NCBI GenBank assembly: GCA_041477875.1 | Contig: JBGOVA010000187.1 | Coordinates: 1 to 8,652 of the forward strand | Source of the DNA: SZUA-430 sp041477875 | GTDB taxonomy: Bacteria; Pseudomonadota; Alphaproteobacteria; Micropepsales; Micropepsaceae | Length of the DNA stretch: 8,652 nt | Direction: 5' to 3' | Shown here: piece after piece, positions 1 to 6,400 of the stretch | Layout: each line of letters opens with the position of its first letter | Numbering within the stretch: position 1 is the first letter of the stretch | The notes under the pieces: generated by a model | Seen by the model: only the letters and a program-made list of their open reading frames with translations | Databases searched by the model: none | What the model was told of the DNA's origin: nothing | Made by a program: the position numbers and the translations under genes

Positions 1-764
1 AGGCGTTCTATCCAGCGAGGCCGCCGTTTCCGTTTTTGCATGTCGACACGACGTGGAAATTCCGCGACATGATCTCGTTTCGCGATGAGACGGCGCGCCG
101 TTTGGGCTTCAAGCTGCTCGTGCACATCAACGAGGACGGTGTGCGGCGCGGGATCAACCCGTTCGATTCGGGCTCGGCCGTTCACACACAGGTCATGAAG
201 ACCGAGGCGCTCAAACAGGCCCTCGACAAGTATGGGTTCGACGCGGCCTTCGGCGGCGCGCGGCGCGATGAGGAAAAGAGCCGGGCGAAGGAGCGTATCT
301 TCTCGTTCCGCACGGCCGCTCACGGATGGGATCCGAAGAACCAGCGCCCCGAGCTTTGGAATTTGTTCAACGCTCGCGTTCGCAAGGGCGAATCCATCCG
401 CGTGTTTCCGCTGTCGAATTGGACGGAGCTCGACATCTGGCAGTACATCCTGGCGGAGAAAATCCCGATCGTGCCGCTGTATTTTGCGGCGAAGCGGCCG
501 GTCGTCGAGCGCGACGGCGCGCTGATCATGCGCGACGACGAGCGCATGAAGCTGAAGCTCGGAGAGAAAGTAGAAGAGAAACTGGTGCGGTTTCGCACGC
601 TCGGTTGTTATCCGCTGACAGGGGCGATCGAGTCGCCGGCGGCGACGCTTGAGGAAATCGTCGCCGAGATGCTGGCGGCACGCACGTCGGAGCGGCAAGG
701 GCGCGTCATCGATCACGACGAAGCCGCGTCGATGGAGAAGAAGAAGCGCGAGGGCTATTTCTGA
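1..764 (+). CDS. cysD: Sulfate adenylyltransferase subunit 2 (CysD), 5'-truncated by window edge
   Basis: Small catalytic subunit of ATP sulfurylase, which makes adenylylsulfate (APS) and pyrophosphate from ATP and sulfate, working with the CysN GTPase in the cytoplasm. The frame is open from base 3 (first residues AFYPARPPFPFLHVDTTWKF), so the TTG at 36 is an internal Leu codon, not a start. About 253 residues are present. By recall of E. coli CysD (302 aa), roughly the first 49 are missing, including the ATP-binding PP-loop. Family hallmarks seen include the GGARRDEEKSRAKER block (about 252–296), WDPKNQRPELW (about 327–359), VFPLSNWTELDIWQYI (about 402–449), the RFRTLGCYPLTGA stretch (about 591–629) and the C-terminal TSERQGRVIDHD and KKKREGYF. 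The stop TGA overlaps the next gene's ATG by one base, indicating translational coupling. Identification is very secure. Confidence 0.97.
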   Translation, partial: AFYPARPPFPFLHVDTTWKFRDMISFRDETARRLGFKLLVHINEDGVRRGINPFDSGSAVHTQVMKTEALKQALDKYGFDAAFGGARRDEEKSRAKERIFSFRTAAHGWDPKNQRPELWNLFNARVRKGESIRVFPLSNWTELDIWQYILAEKIPIVPLYFAAKRPVVERDGALIMRDDERMKLKLGEKVEEKLVRFRTLGCYPLTGAIESPAATLEEIVAEMLAARTSERQGRVIDHDEAASMEKKKREGYF

Positions 765-2647
765 TGCGGTCCGAGGAGCTTCATGCGTTTCTGGCCAAGC
801 AGGAGGGGAAGTCGTTCCTGCGGTTCCTGACTTGCGGGTCGGTCGACGACGGCAAGTCGACCCTGATCGGCCGCCTGCTCTACGACACGAAGCTGATTTT
901 CGAAGACCAGCTGAAGACGCTGGAGAAGGACTCGCGCAGGCACGGAACGACGGGCGACGACATCGATTTTGCGCTGTTGCTCGACGGACTTGATGCGGAG
1001 CGGCAGCAAGGGATCACGATCGACGTCGCCTACCGGTTCTTCGCGACGGAGAAGCGTAAGTTCATCGTCGCCGATACGCCCGGTCACGAGCAGTACACGC
1101 GCAACATGGCGACGGGCGCTTCGAATTCGGACCTCGCGGTCATTCTGACCGATGCACGCAAGGGCGTTCTGACCCAAACGCGGCGGCACGCGTACATCTG
1201 CTCGCTGCTGCGCATTCGCCACGTCGTTTTGGCGGTGAACAAGATCGATCTCGTCGACTTCTCTGAGGAGATTTTCGACGCCATCGACAACGAGTTTCGC
1301 GACTTCGCCGAGAAGCTCGGATTTGCGTCACTCGCGACGATTCCGATGTCGGCGCGCTTCGGCGACAACGTGATCGCACCGAGCACGAGGCTTTCTTGGT
1401 ACAAAGGCCCGACCTTGCTCTCGCATTTGGAGACGATCGACGTCGACACCGATCGCGAAAGCCGGGCGTTCCGCATGCCCGTGCAGTGGGTGAACCGGCC
1501 GAATTTGGATTTCCGCGGGTTCGCCGGAACGATCGCGACGGGGCGCCTGCGCGCGGGCGATCCCGTCGTCGTCGCCAATTCGGGGCGAAGTGCCACGGTA
1601 TCGCGGATTGTGACCATGGACGGCGACCTCAAAGAGGCGTCGGCGGGCGATGCGATCACGCTCACTTTGAGCGAGGAGATCGATATTTCACGCGGTGACA
1701 TTCTGGCCGCACCGGCGGCACGCCCGGAGGTCGCCGATCAGTTCGCGGCGCATTTGCTGTGGATGGCGGAAGAGGAACTGCTCCCGGGCCGCCAATACCT
1801 GATCAAGATCGGCGCGAAGACGGTGCCGGCGTCGATCACCGAACTCAAGCACAAAGTCGACGTCAACAGCCTCGAGCATCTCGCGGCAAAGACGCTGCAT
1901 CTCAACGAGGTCGGCTTTTGCAATTTTTCGACGGCCGCGCCGATCGCGTTCGATGCGTATGCGGACAACCGCGAGACCGGCGGCTTCATCGTCATCGACC
2001 GCTTCACGAACGGGACGGTCGGCGCGGGGATGATCGAGTTCGGGCTGCGCCGCGCGACGAACGTCCATTGGCAGGCGCTCGACGTCAACAAGGAGGCGCG
2101 CGCGGGCCTGAAGGGGCAAAAGCCGACCGTGCTTTGGTTCACGGGGTTGTCGGGCTCGGGTAAGTCGACGATCGCCAATATCGTCGAGCAGAAGCTGCTG
2201 CTCGCGGGCCGTCACACTTACATGCTGGACGGCGACAACGTACGGCACGGCTTGAACCGCGATCTGGGATTCACGGACGCCGACCGCGTCGAGAACATCC
2301 GACGCGTGGCGGAAGCGGCGAAGTTGTTCGTCGATGCCGGTCTGATCGTACTCGTGTCCTTCATCTCGCCTTTCCGCTCGGAGCGGCGCACTGCGCGCGA
2401 ATTGGTCAAGGGCGACGAGTTCTTGGAAGTGTTCGTCGACACGCCGCTCGAGGTTTGCATGAGCCGCGACCCGAAGGGGCTGTACAAGCGCGCGAAAGCC
2501 GGCGAGATCAAAAACTTCACCGGTATCGACTCACCCTATGAGCCGCCGGAGAAGGCGGAGATCCACGTGAAGACGGTCGATTTGAGCCCTGAAGCCGCGG
2601 CCGATCTGATCATCGCGCGGTTGCGCGACGCCCGCGTTGTTCAATAG
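764..2647 (+). CDS. cysNC: Bifunctional sulfate adenylyltransferase subunit 1 / adenylylsulfate kinase (CysNC fusion)
   Basis: A 627-residue fusion. The N-terminal part (about 1–445) is the CysN GTPase that drives APS formation by CysD. The C-terminal part (about 452–627) is APS kinase, which phosphorylates APS to PAPS. GTPase motifs seen: P-loop GSVDDGKST (25–33), DTPGH (104–108) and NKID (159–162), followed by EF-Tu-like beta-barrel domains. The kinase half has its own P-loop GLSGSGKST (461–469), the LDGDNVRHGLNRDLGF substrate region (488–503), SFISPFRSER (532–541) and the DPKGLYKRAKAGEIKNFTGID block (569–589). Both halves look intact, so both activities are expected. The ATG lies inside the cysD stop (TGATG), and an AGGG about 9 bases upstream may be its ribosome site. 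The fused form also occurs as rhizobial NodQ, but nothing else here suggests nodulation. The gene ends 6 bp from the convergent ugd. Confidence 0.97.
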   Translation: MRSEELHAFLAKQEGKSFLRFLTCGSVDDGKSTLIGRLLYDTKLIFEDQLKTLEKDSRRHGTTGDDIDFALLLDGLDAERQQGITIDVAYRFFATEKRKFIVADTPGHEQYTRNMATGASNSDLAVILTDARKGVLTQTRRHAYICSLLRIRHVVLAVNKIDLVDFSEEIFDAIDNEFRDFAEKLGFASLATIPMSARFGDNVIAPSTRLSWYKGPTLLSHLETIDVDTDRESRAFRMPVQWVNRPNLDFRGFAGTIATGRLRAGDPVVVANSGRSATVSRIVTMDGDLKEASAGDAITLTLSEEIDISRGDILAAPAARPEVADQFAAHLLWMAEEELLPGRQYLIKIGAKTVPASITELKHKVDVNSLEHLAAKTLHLNEVGFCNFSTAAPIAFDAYADNRETGGFIVIDRFTNGTVGAGMIEFGLRRATNVHWQALDVNKEARAGLKGQKPTVLWFTGLSGSGKSTIANIVEQKLLLAGRHTYMLDGDNVRHGLNRDLGFTDADRVENIRRVAEAAKLFVDAGLIVLVSFISPFRSERRTARELVKGDEFLEVFVDTPLEVCMSRDPKGLYKRAKAGEIKNFTGIDSPYEPPEKAEIHVKTVDLSPEAAADLIIARLRDARVVQ

Positions 2648-2653
2648 GCGCGG

Positions 2654-3973
2654 TCAAGCCTTGCGCACGGGCGTGCGCCCGACGCTGTGGTACTCGAAGC
2701 CGCCCTCCGACATTTCGCGCAACGGATAGATGTTGCGCAGATCGACCATCAGCGGACGTTTGAGGAGCGATTTCATGCGGTCGAGATCGAGTGCACGGAA
2801 CTCGTTCCATTCGGTGAGGATCGCGACGCCGTCCGCGCCGGTCATCGCTTCGTAGGCGTTCTGCGTCCACTTCACCTTGGGCAACAGTTTCTCGGCTTCG
2901 TGCATGCCTTCGGGATCGAAGGCGCGCACCGTGGCGCCTGCGGCTTGGAGGGCCGGGATGATGTCGAGCGAGGGGCTGTCGCGCATGTCGTCGGTGTTGG
3001 GCTTGAAGGTCACGCCCAGGATCGCGACCGTCTTTCCTTTGACGCCGCCGAACGCGTCGATGATCTTGTCGGCCATGCGTTTTTTGCGGTTGGCGTTCAC
3101 CTCGACGACGGACTCGACGAGGCGGGTCGGCGCCCCGCACTCCGATGCCTGACGAACGAGCGCGAGCGTGTCCTTCGGAAAGCACGAGCCGCCATAGCCG
3201 GGCCCTGCGTTCAGGAATTTGGAACCGATACGTCCGTCGAGGCCGATACCGCGCGCGACGTCCTGAACGTCGGCGCCCGACTGTTCGCAAATGTCTGCCA
3301 TTTCGTTGATGAAGGTGATTTTCAGCGCAAGGAAGGCGTTGCTGGCGTATTTGATGAGTTCGGACGTTTCGCGCGAGGTGAAGACGAACGGCGTCTTGTC
3401 GTTGAGGAAGAGTGGTCGATAGAGCGCGCGCATGATGCTTCGGGCGCGGTCGGTTTCGGCGCCGACGACGACGCGGTCCGGTCGTTGGAAGTCTTCGATC
3501 GCGGAGCCTTCACGCAGGAACTCCGGGTTCGAGGCGACGTCGAATTCCGCGGTCGGGCGGCGCTCGCGGATGATCGTCTCGACCTTCTTGCTGGTGCCCA
3601 CGGGCACAGTCGATTTGGTGATGACGACCGTGTAGCCCTGGAGCGCGTCCGCGATCTCCGCGGAGGCTTCGAAGACGTAACTCAAATCCGCGAAGCCGTC
3701 GCCGCGGCGGCTCGGCGTGCCGACGGCGATGAACACGGCTTCGGCTTGCGACACCGTGGGCGCAAGGTCGGTGGCGAAGGACAGGCGGCCCGACTTGACG
3801 TTGTCGGCGACGAGGTCTTCGAGGCCCGGCTCATAGATTGGAATTTCGCCGCGCTTCAGGCGCGCGATCTTGCCGGCATCCTTGTCGACGCAAACGACGT
3901 CGTGGCCGAAATTCGAAAAGCAGGCGCCGGAGACGAGTCCCACATAGCCGGTGCCGATCATCGCGACGCGCAT
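2654..3973 (-). CDS. ugd: UDP-glucose 6-dehydrogenase (Ugd/RkpK/TuaD family)
   Basis: Oxidises UDP-glucose to UDP-glucuronate in two NAD-dependent steps in the cytoplasm, feeding uronic-acid-containing surface polysaccharide. The 439-residue protein starts with the Rossmann motif MRVAMIGTGYVGLVSGACFS and shows the FIAVGTPS (81–88) and TKSTVPVGTS (119–128) NAD-domain blocks. The substrate helix SELIKYASNAFLALK follows at 204–218, with the expected Lys208 and Asn212. The catalytic GPGYGGSCFPKD (257–268) has Cys264 and Asp268, and GVTFKPNTDDMRDSPS (320–335) begins the C-terminal UDP-binding domain. Length and all catalytic residues are normal. The ATG at 3973 is preceded by GGGGA (complement of 3978–3982), a usable if close ribosome site. 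It lies 22 bp downstream of galU on the same strand, so the two are very probably one operon with consecutive reactions. Confidence 0.97.
   Translation of the reverse strand: MRVAMIGTGYVGLVSGACFSNFGHDVVCVDKDAGKIARLKRGEIPIYEPGLEDLVADNVKSGRLSFATDLAPTVSQAEAVFIAVGTPSRRGDGFADLSYVFEASAEIADALQGYTVVITKSTVPVGTSKKVETIIRERRPTAEFDVASNPEFLREGSAIEDFQRPDRVVVGAETDRARSIMRALYRPLFLNDKTPFVFTSRETSELIKYASNAFLALKITFINEMADICEQSGADVQDVARGIGLDGRIGSKFLNAGPGYGGSCFPKDTLALVRQASECGAPTRLVESVVEVNANRKKRMADKIIDAFGGVKGKTVAILGVTFKPNTDDMRDSPSLDIIPALQAAGATVRAFDPEGMHEAEKLLPKVKWTQNAYEAMTGADGVAILTEWNEFRALDLDRMKSLLKRPLMVDLRNIYPLREMSEGGFEYHSVGRTPVRKA
2663..2678. terminator. Hairpin at the convergent cysNC/ugd ends, weak terminator candidate
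   Basis: A perfect 6-bp stem, GCGCAC and GTGCGC, around a GGGC loop lies 16–31 bases after the cysNC stop and within the last codons of ugd. It is GC-rich and symmetric, so it could fold in either transcript. No T-run follows on either strand, so it does not meet the usual intrinsic-terminator pattern. The 6-bp gap between the convergent genes leaves no other space for one. It may simply reflect GC-rich coding sequence. Confidence 0.22.
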
Positions 3974-3995
3974 TCGTTCCCCACCAGTCCTGCGT

Positions 3996-4883
3996 TCAGA
4001 GCAGAAGTTCTTTGAGAATGGCCTTCAGCGGGCCGGCCGTGTCCGGGCGGCTCAAGCCAACGGCGATGTTCGCTTGCAGGAATCCGACTTTGTCGCCGCA
4101 GTCGTAGCGCTGACCTTTAAAACGAAAGCCATGGAAGGGCATGTGTCCGATCAGGCGCGCGAGGGCGTCGGTCAGTTGGATTTCGTTGCCCGCGCCTTTC
4201 TCGTGGCGATCGAGTTCGGCGAAAACTTGCGGCTGCACGATGTAGCGGCCGATCACCGCGAGCTGCGACGGCGCCTTCGCCGGCGCAGGCTTCTCGACGA
4301 TGCCGCGTATGGCTATCAGATCGCCTGTTTGCCCGTCGGGATCGATAATGCCATAGCGGCTGGTCTCTTCGCGCGGCACCTCGCGCACGGCGATGACGCA
4401 GCCGCCATGCTTGTTGTAGGCCGTCATCATGCGGGCGAGACAGCCGGGCTGGTCGACCAGCAACTCATCGGGCAGCAGGATGGCGAAGGGCTCGTCGCCC
4501 ACGAAGTGGCGCGCGCACCAAATCGCATGGCCCAGGCCCAACGGGTTTTGCTGGCGCGTGAAGCTCACCGAGCCGCTGGGCGGCAGCGCTTCGAGAAGGC
4601 TGTTCAGCTCGGATGTCTTTTCGCGCGACGAGAGAAGGGCTTCGAGTTCGTAGGCGTGGTCGAAATGATCTTCGATGATGTGCTTGCCGCGGCCGGTGAC
4701 GAAGATGAACTGTTCGATGCCCGCAGCCTTCGCTTCTTCGACGGCGTATTGGATGACCGGCTTGTCGACGACCGGAAGCATCTCCTTGGGCACTGCTTTC
4801 GTTGCCGGAAGAAAACGCGTGCCCATGCCCGCGACGGGGAAGACGGCTTTTCGAACCGGTCTGATCGATTTGGCAGTGCTCAT
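3996..4883 (-). CDS. galU: UTP–glucose-1-phosphate uridylyltransferase (GalU)
   Basis: Makes UDP-glucose and pyrophosphate from UTP and glucose-1-phosphate. UDP-glucose is the substrate of the adjacent ugd product and a donor for envelope glycans. The 295-residue protein has the nucleotidyltransferase signature AGMGTRFLPATKAVPKEMLP (18–37), DKPVIQYAVEEA (40–51), the QQNPLGLGHAIWCAR uridine-binding region (111–125), LPDELL (137–142) with the likely metal-binding Asp139, the VEKP motif (196–199) and GNEIQLTDAL (232–241). Length fits bacterial GalU. The ATG at 4883 is chosen because the conserved domain starts about 12 residues later. The ribosome site is weak (AGG about 10 bases upstream). It is the first gene of the galU–ugd pair, so its promoter should lie in the 132-bp gap shared with the divergent TPR–SPOR gene. 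Confidence 0.97.
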   Translation of the reverse strand: MSTAKSIRPVRKAVFPVAGMGTRFLPATKAVPKEMLPVVDKPVIQYAVEEAKAAGIEQFIFVTGRGKHIIEDHFDHAYELEALLSSREKTSELNSLLEALPPSGSVSFTRQQNPLGLGHAIWCARHFVGDEPFAILLPDELLVDQPGCLARMMTAYNKHGGCVIAVREVPREETSRYGIIDPDGQTGDLIAIRGIVEKPAPAKAPSQLAVIGRYIVQPQVFAELDRHEKGAGNEIQLTDALARLIGHMPFHGFRFKGQRYDCGDKVGFLQANIAVGLSRPDTAGPLKAILKELLL

Positions 4884-4947
4884 TCAGAGAACCTAAACAT
4901 CCCGTGAACGTCCGCAACTTCGGATACTAGATTTTGTGTTACACCAG

Positions 4948-4967
4948 TTGCACCTGCTGCGGTGCAA
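4948..4967. promoter_or_regulatory. Perfect 7-6-7 dyad, candidate operator in the galU / TPR–SPOR divergent gap
   Basis: TTGCACC (4948–4954) and its exact reverse complement GGTGCAA (4961–4967) flank the 6-base spacer TGCTGC. The element is near the middle of the 132-bp intergenic region (4884–5015). It is about 65–84 bp upstream of the galU start and 49–68 bp upstream of the chosen TPR–SPOR start, a typical place for a dimeric repressor or activator to control both directions. No regulator can be named, and no convincing −35/−10 pair was found on either strand. A transcribed hairpin is the alternative reading. The rest of the gap shows nothing else that I can support. Confidence 0.4.
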
Positions 4968-5015
4968 TACCATTGGCAGTATGGACTGTGCCCGAATCAC
5001 TATATCCTGAACTTT

Positions 5016-6281
5016 ATGGTCCGGTGCGCGCTAGTCCTTGTGGGCATGTTGCTGTGCTGCGTTCCTGCTCTGGCTGGGGGTGTTGCCGATGCCGACGCGG
5101 GTATCGCGCGGCTCAGCGCGGGGGACGCACCGGCGGCCGTCGAGTTGTTCACGCGCGCCATCCAAAGCAAAGAACTCAGCCCCGAAAGTCTCGCGCTCAC
5201 ATATCACCATCGCGGTATGGCGTTCCACAAGGAAGGTCAGGCGGGCCGCGCAATCCTCGACTACACGACCGCACTCTGGAACGAAGATCTGCCGAAGGAG
5301 TTCCGGCCGCGCACGCTGAACAACCGAGGGTTGGCCTTCGAGGCGATCAACGACTTCGAGTCTGCGATGCGCGACTACAACCTCGCCATACGTTTGAACC
5401 CGAACTACGCCGAGGCCTATTCCAACCGGGGAAGCTTGCATCGCCGGTTCAATCGCCATGACGAGGCGATCGCCGACTATGATATGGCGCTGCGCAACGG
5501 GCACCCTTATCCGAAGTTCGTCTTTGCCTGGCAGGGCATGTCGCTCGAGGCGCAAGGCAAGCGGCGCGAGGCCATGGATGCCTATCGCCGCGCCCTGACC
5601 ATCGATCCCAACTTCGAACTCGCGAAGACGCATTTGTCGAAGCTCGAGGAGACGCAGGCGCTCAACACGGTGTTGGGGCGCAGCAAGCCTACGCGCGGGC
5701 CCGCGACTCCAGTGGTCCTGACTGCCCAGCCGGGCTCTCGATCCAACGCCATCGCGACGGAAGGCGAAGCGATCGGGACGCCATGGACGCCGCCCGCACC
5801 CAAGACTCCGTCGATCGTGCAAGCGCCGCCGCCCGAACCCGAGAACGGCTTTTCGCTGCGGCCTGCGTTCGACGATCAATCCAAGACTGTGCCGGCGGCG
5901 GAAGTCGTTCGGCCGGAAAAGATCGCGTCGCTGCCCGCGCCGACCGAAGTGTCGCCGTCGGTCGCGAGCAATCCCCCGACGCCACGCGGCATGGTCCCAA
6001 ACGACACGGCCAACGGCGAAGGCGGAAGCGACGAGGAGTACGGTCTCCAAGTCGGCTCGTTCAAGACACAGGCCTTGGCCGAGCAGGGTTGGCATTCGCT
6101 TCTCGGTGTCGCTGGCGATCAACTCAACGGGTTGAGCCACGCCATCGAGCCCGCGCAGATCGCGGACAAGGGCACGGTCTATCGCCTGTTCGCGGAAGCG
6201 CTCCCGGACCGTGATGCCGCCATGGGGCTCTGCCGGACGCTACGGGACAAAGGCGCGGTCTGCATCGTGGTGCGGCGCTAG
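5016..6281 (+). CDS. Exported TPR-repeat protein with C-terminal SPOR domain
   Basis: Predicted 421-residue exported protein. The first 20 residues (MVRCALVLVGMLLCCVPALA) form a Sec signal peptide with probable cleavage after PALA. The Cys pair has no good lipobox, so a lipoprotein is unlikely. About five TPR units cover roughly 25–205, with clear motifs such as LNNRGLAFEAINDFESAMRD (101–120) and AYSNRGSLHRRFNRHDEAIA (134–153). A low-complexity Pro/Ala/Glu linker spans about 225–338. A SPOR-like domain (YGLQVGSFKTQALAEQGW, 342 onward) reaches the C-terminus and carries Cys406 and Cys416. SPOR domains bind glycan strands stripped of stem peptides, often at the division septum, so a periplasmic cell-wall role is inferred. 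The GTG at 4962 would add 18 residues ahead of the signal peptide and lies in the dyad, so ATG 5016 is preferred although no clear ribosome site precedes it. Confidence 0.85.
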   Translation: MVRCALVLVGMLLCCVPALAGGVADADAGIARLSAGDAPAAVELFTRAIQSKELSPESLALTYHHRGMAFHKEGQAGRAILDYTTALWNEDLPKEFRPRTLNNRGLAFEAINDFESAMRDYNLAIRLNPNYAEAYSNRGSLHRRFNRHDEAIADYDMALRNGHPYPKFVFAWQGMSLEAQGKRREAMDAYRRALTIDPNFELAKTHLSKLEETQALNTVLGRSKPTRGPATPVVLTAQPGSRSNAIATEGEAIGTPWTPPAPKTPSIVQAPPPEPENGFSLRPAFDDQSKTVPAAEVVRPEKIASLPAPTEVSPSVASNPPTPRGMVPNDTANGEGGSDEEYGLQVGSFKTQALAEQGWHSLLGVAGDQLNGLSHAIEPAQIADKGTVYRLFAEALPDRDAAMGLCRTLRDKGAVCIVVRR

Positions 6282-6289
6282 ACGCGCCG
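6273..6289 (+). terminator. GC hairpin across the TPR–SPOR stop codon, weak terminator candidate
   Basis: CGGCGC (6273–6278) and GCGCCG (6284–6289) can pair around a TAGAC loop that includes the stop codon. No T-run follows (the next bases are GCGTTGAGCC), so at best it is a pause or 3'-end-stabilising hairpin rather than a classical intrinsic terminator. Confidence 0.2.
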
Positions 6290-6313
6290 GCGTTGAGCCT
6301 CCCTCCCAAATCT

Positions 6314-6373
6314 GTTAGGCGAAACTGAAACGCGGCGAGGCGCGACTGCGCACGCCCAACAAATTCGCCTTTT
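6314..6373 (+). promoter_or_regulatory. Leader with two mutually exclusive hairpins ahead of the synthase–DUF35 gene
   Basis: In the 119-bp gap 6282–6400, one upstream arm can pair with either of two downstream arms. GTTAGGCG (6314–6321) pairs with CGCCCAAC (6353–6360) with one mismatch. The overlapping AGGCGAA (6317–6323) pairs exactly with TTCGCCT (6364–6370), which runs into four Ts (6370–6373). This is the geometry of an antiterminator/terminator switch, but the stems are short, the loops long and the T-run weak. It could arise by chance. No known riboswitch was recognised and no convincing promoter was found here. Confidence 0.2.
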
Positions 6374-6400
6374 GAAACTCAGAAATCGGGATGGAACATC

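Noticed and set aside
36..764. TTG at 36 as the cysD start
   Set aside because: The frame is open to base 3 and the upstream residues match the conserved CysD sequence, so the gene begins outside the window.
2687..4015. A 442-codon open frame on the + strand opposite ugd
   Set aside because: It mirrors ugd, whose motifs and length are fully normal. Its translation is rich in Arg, Asp and Gly with no recognisable domain, as expected for a GC-rich antisense shadow.
3951..4907. A 318-codon + strand frame opposite galU
   Set aside because: galU is unambiguous on the − strand. This frame has no recognisable domain and covers the ends of two real genes.
5001..5006. TATATC as a −10 box for the TPR–SPOR gene
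   Set aside because: The nearest −35-like sequence, TTGGCA (4973–4978), is 22 bases away, too far for a standard sigma-70 promoter.
4962..5015. GTG at 4962 as the start of the TPR–SPOR gene
   Set aside because: It would place 18 non-signal-like residues before a good signal peptide and would lie in the right arm of the dyad. ATG 5016 gives a standard N-terminus.
5031..6140. A 369-codon − strand frame opposite the TPR–SPOR gene
   Set aside because: Antisense of a gene with a signal peptide, TPRs and SPOR. The translation is Arg-rich and unlike any family I recognise.
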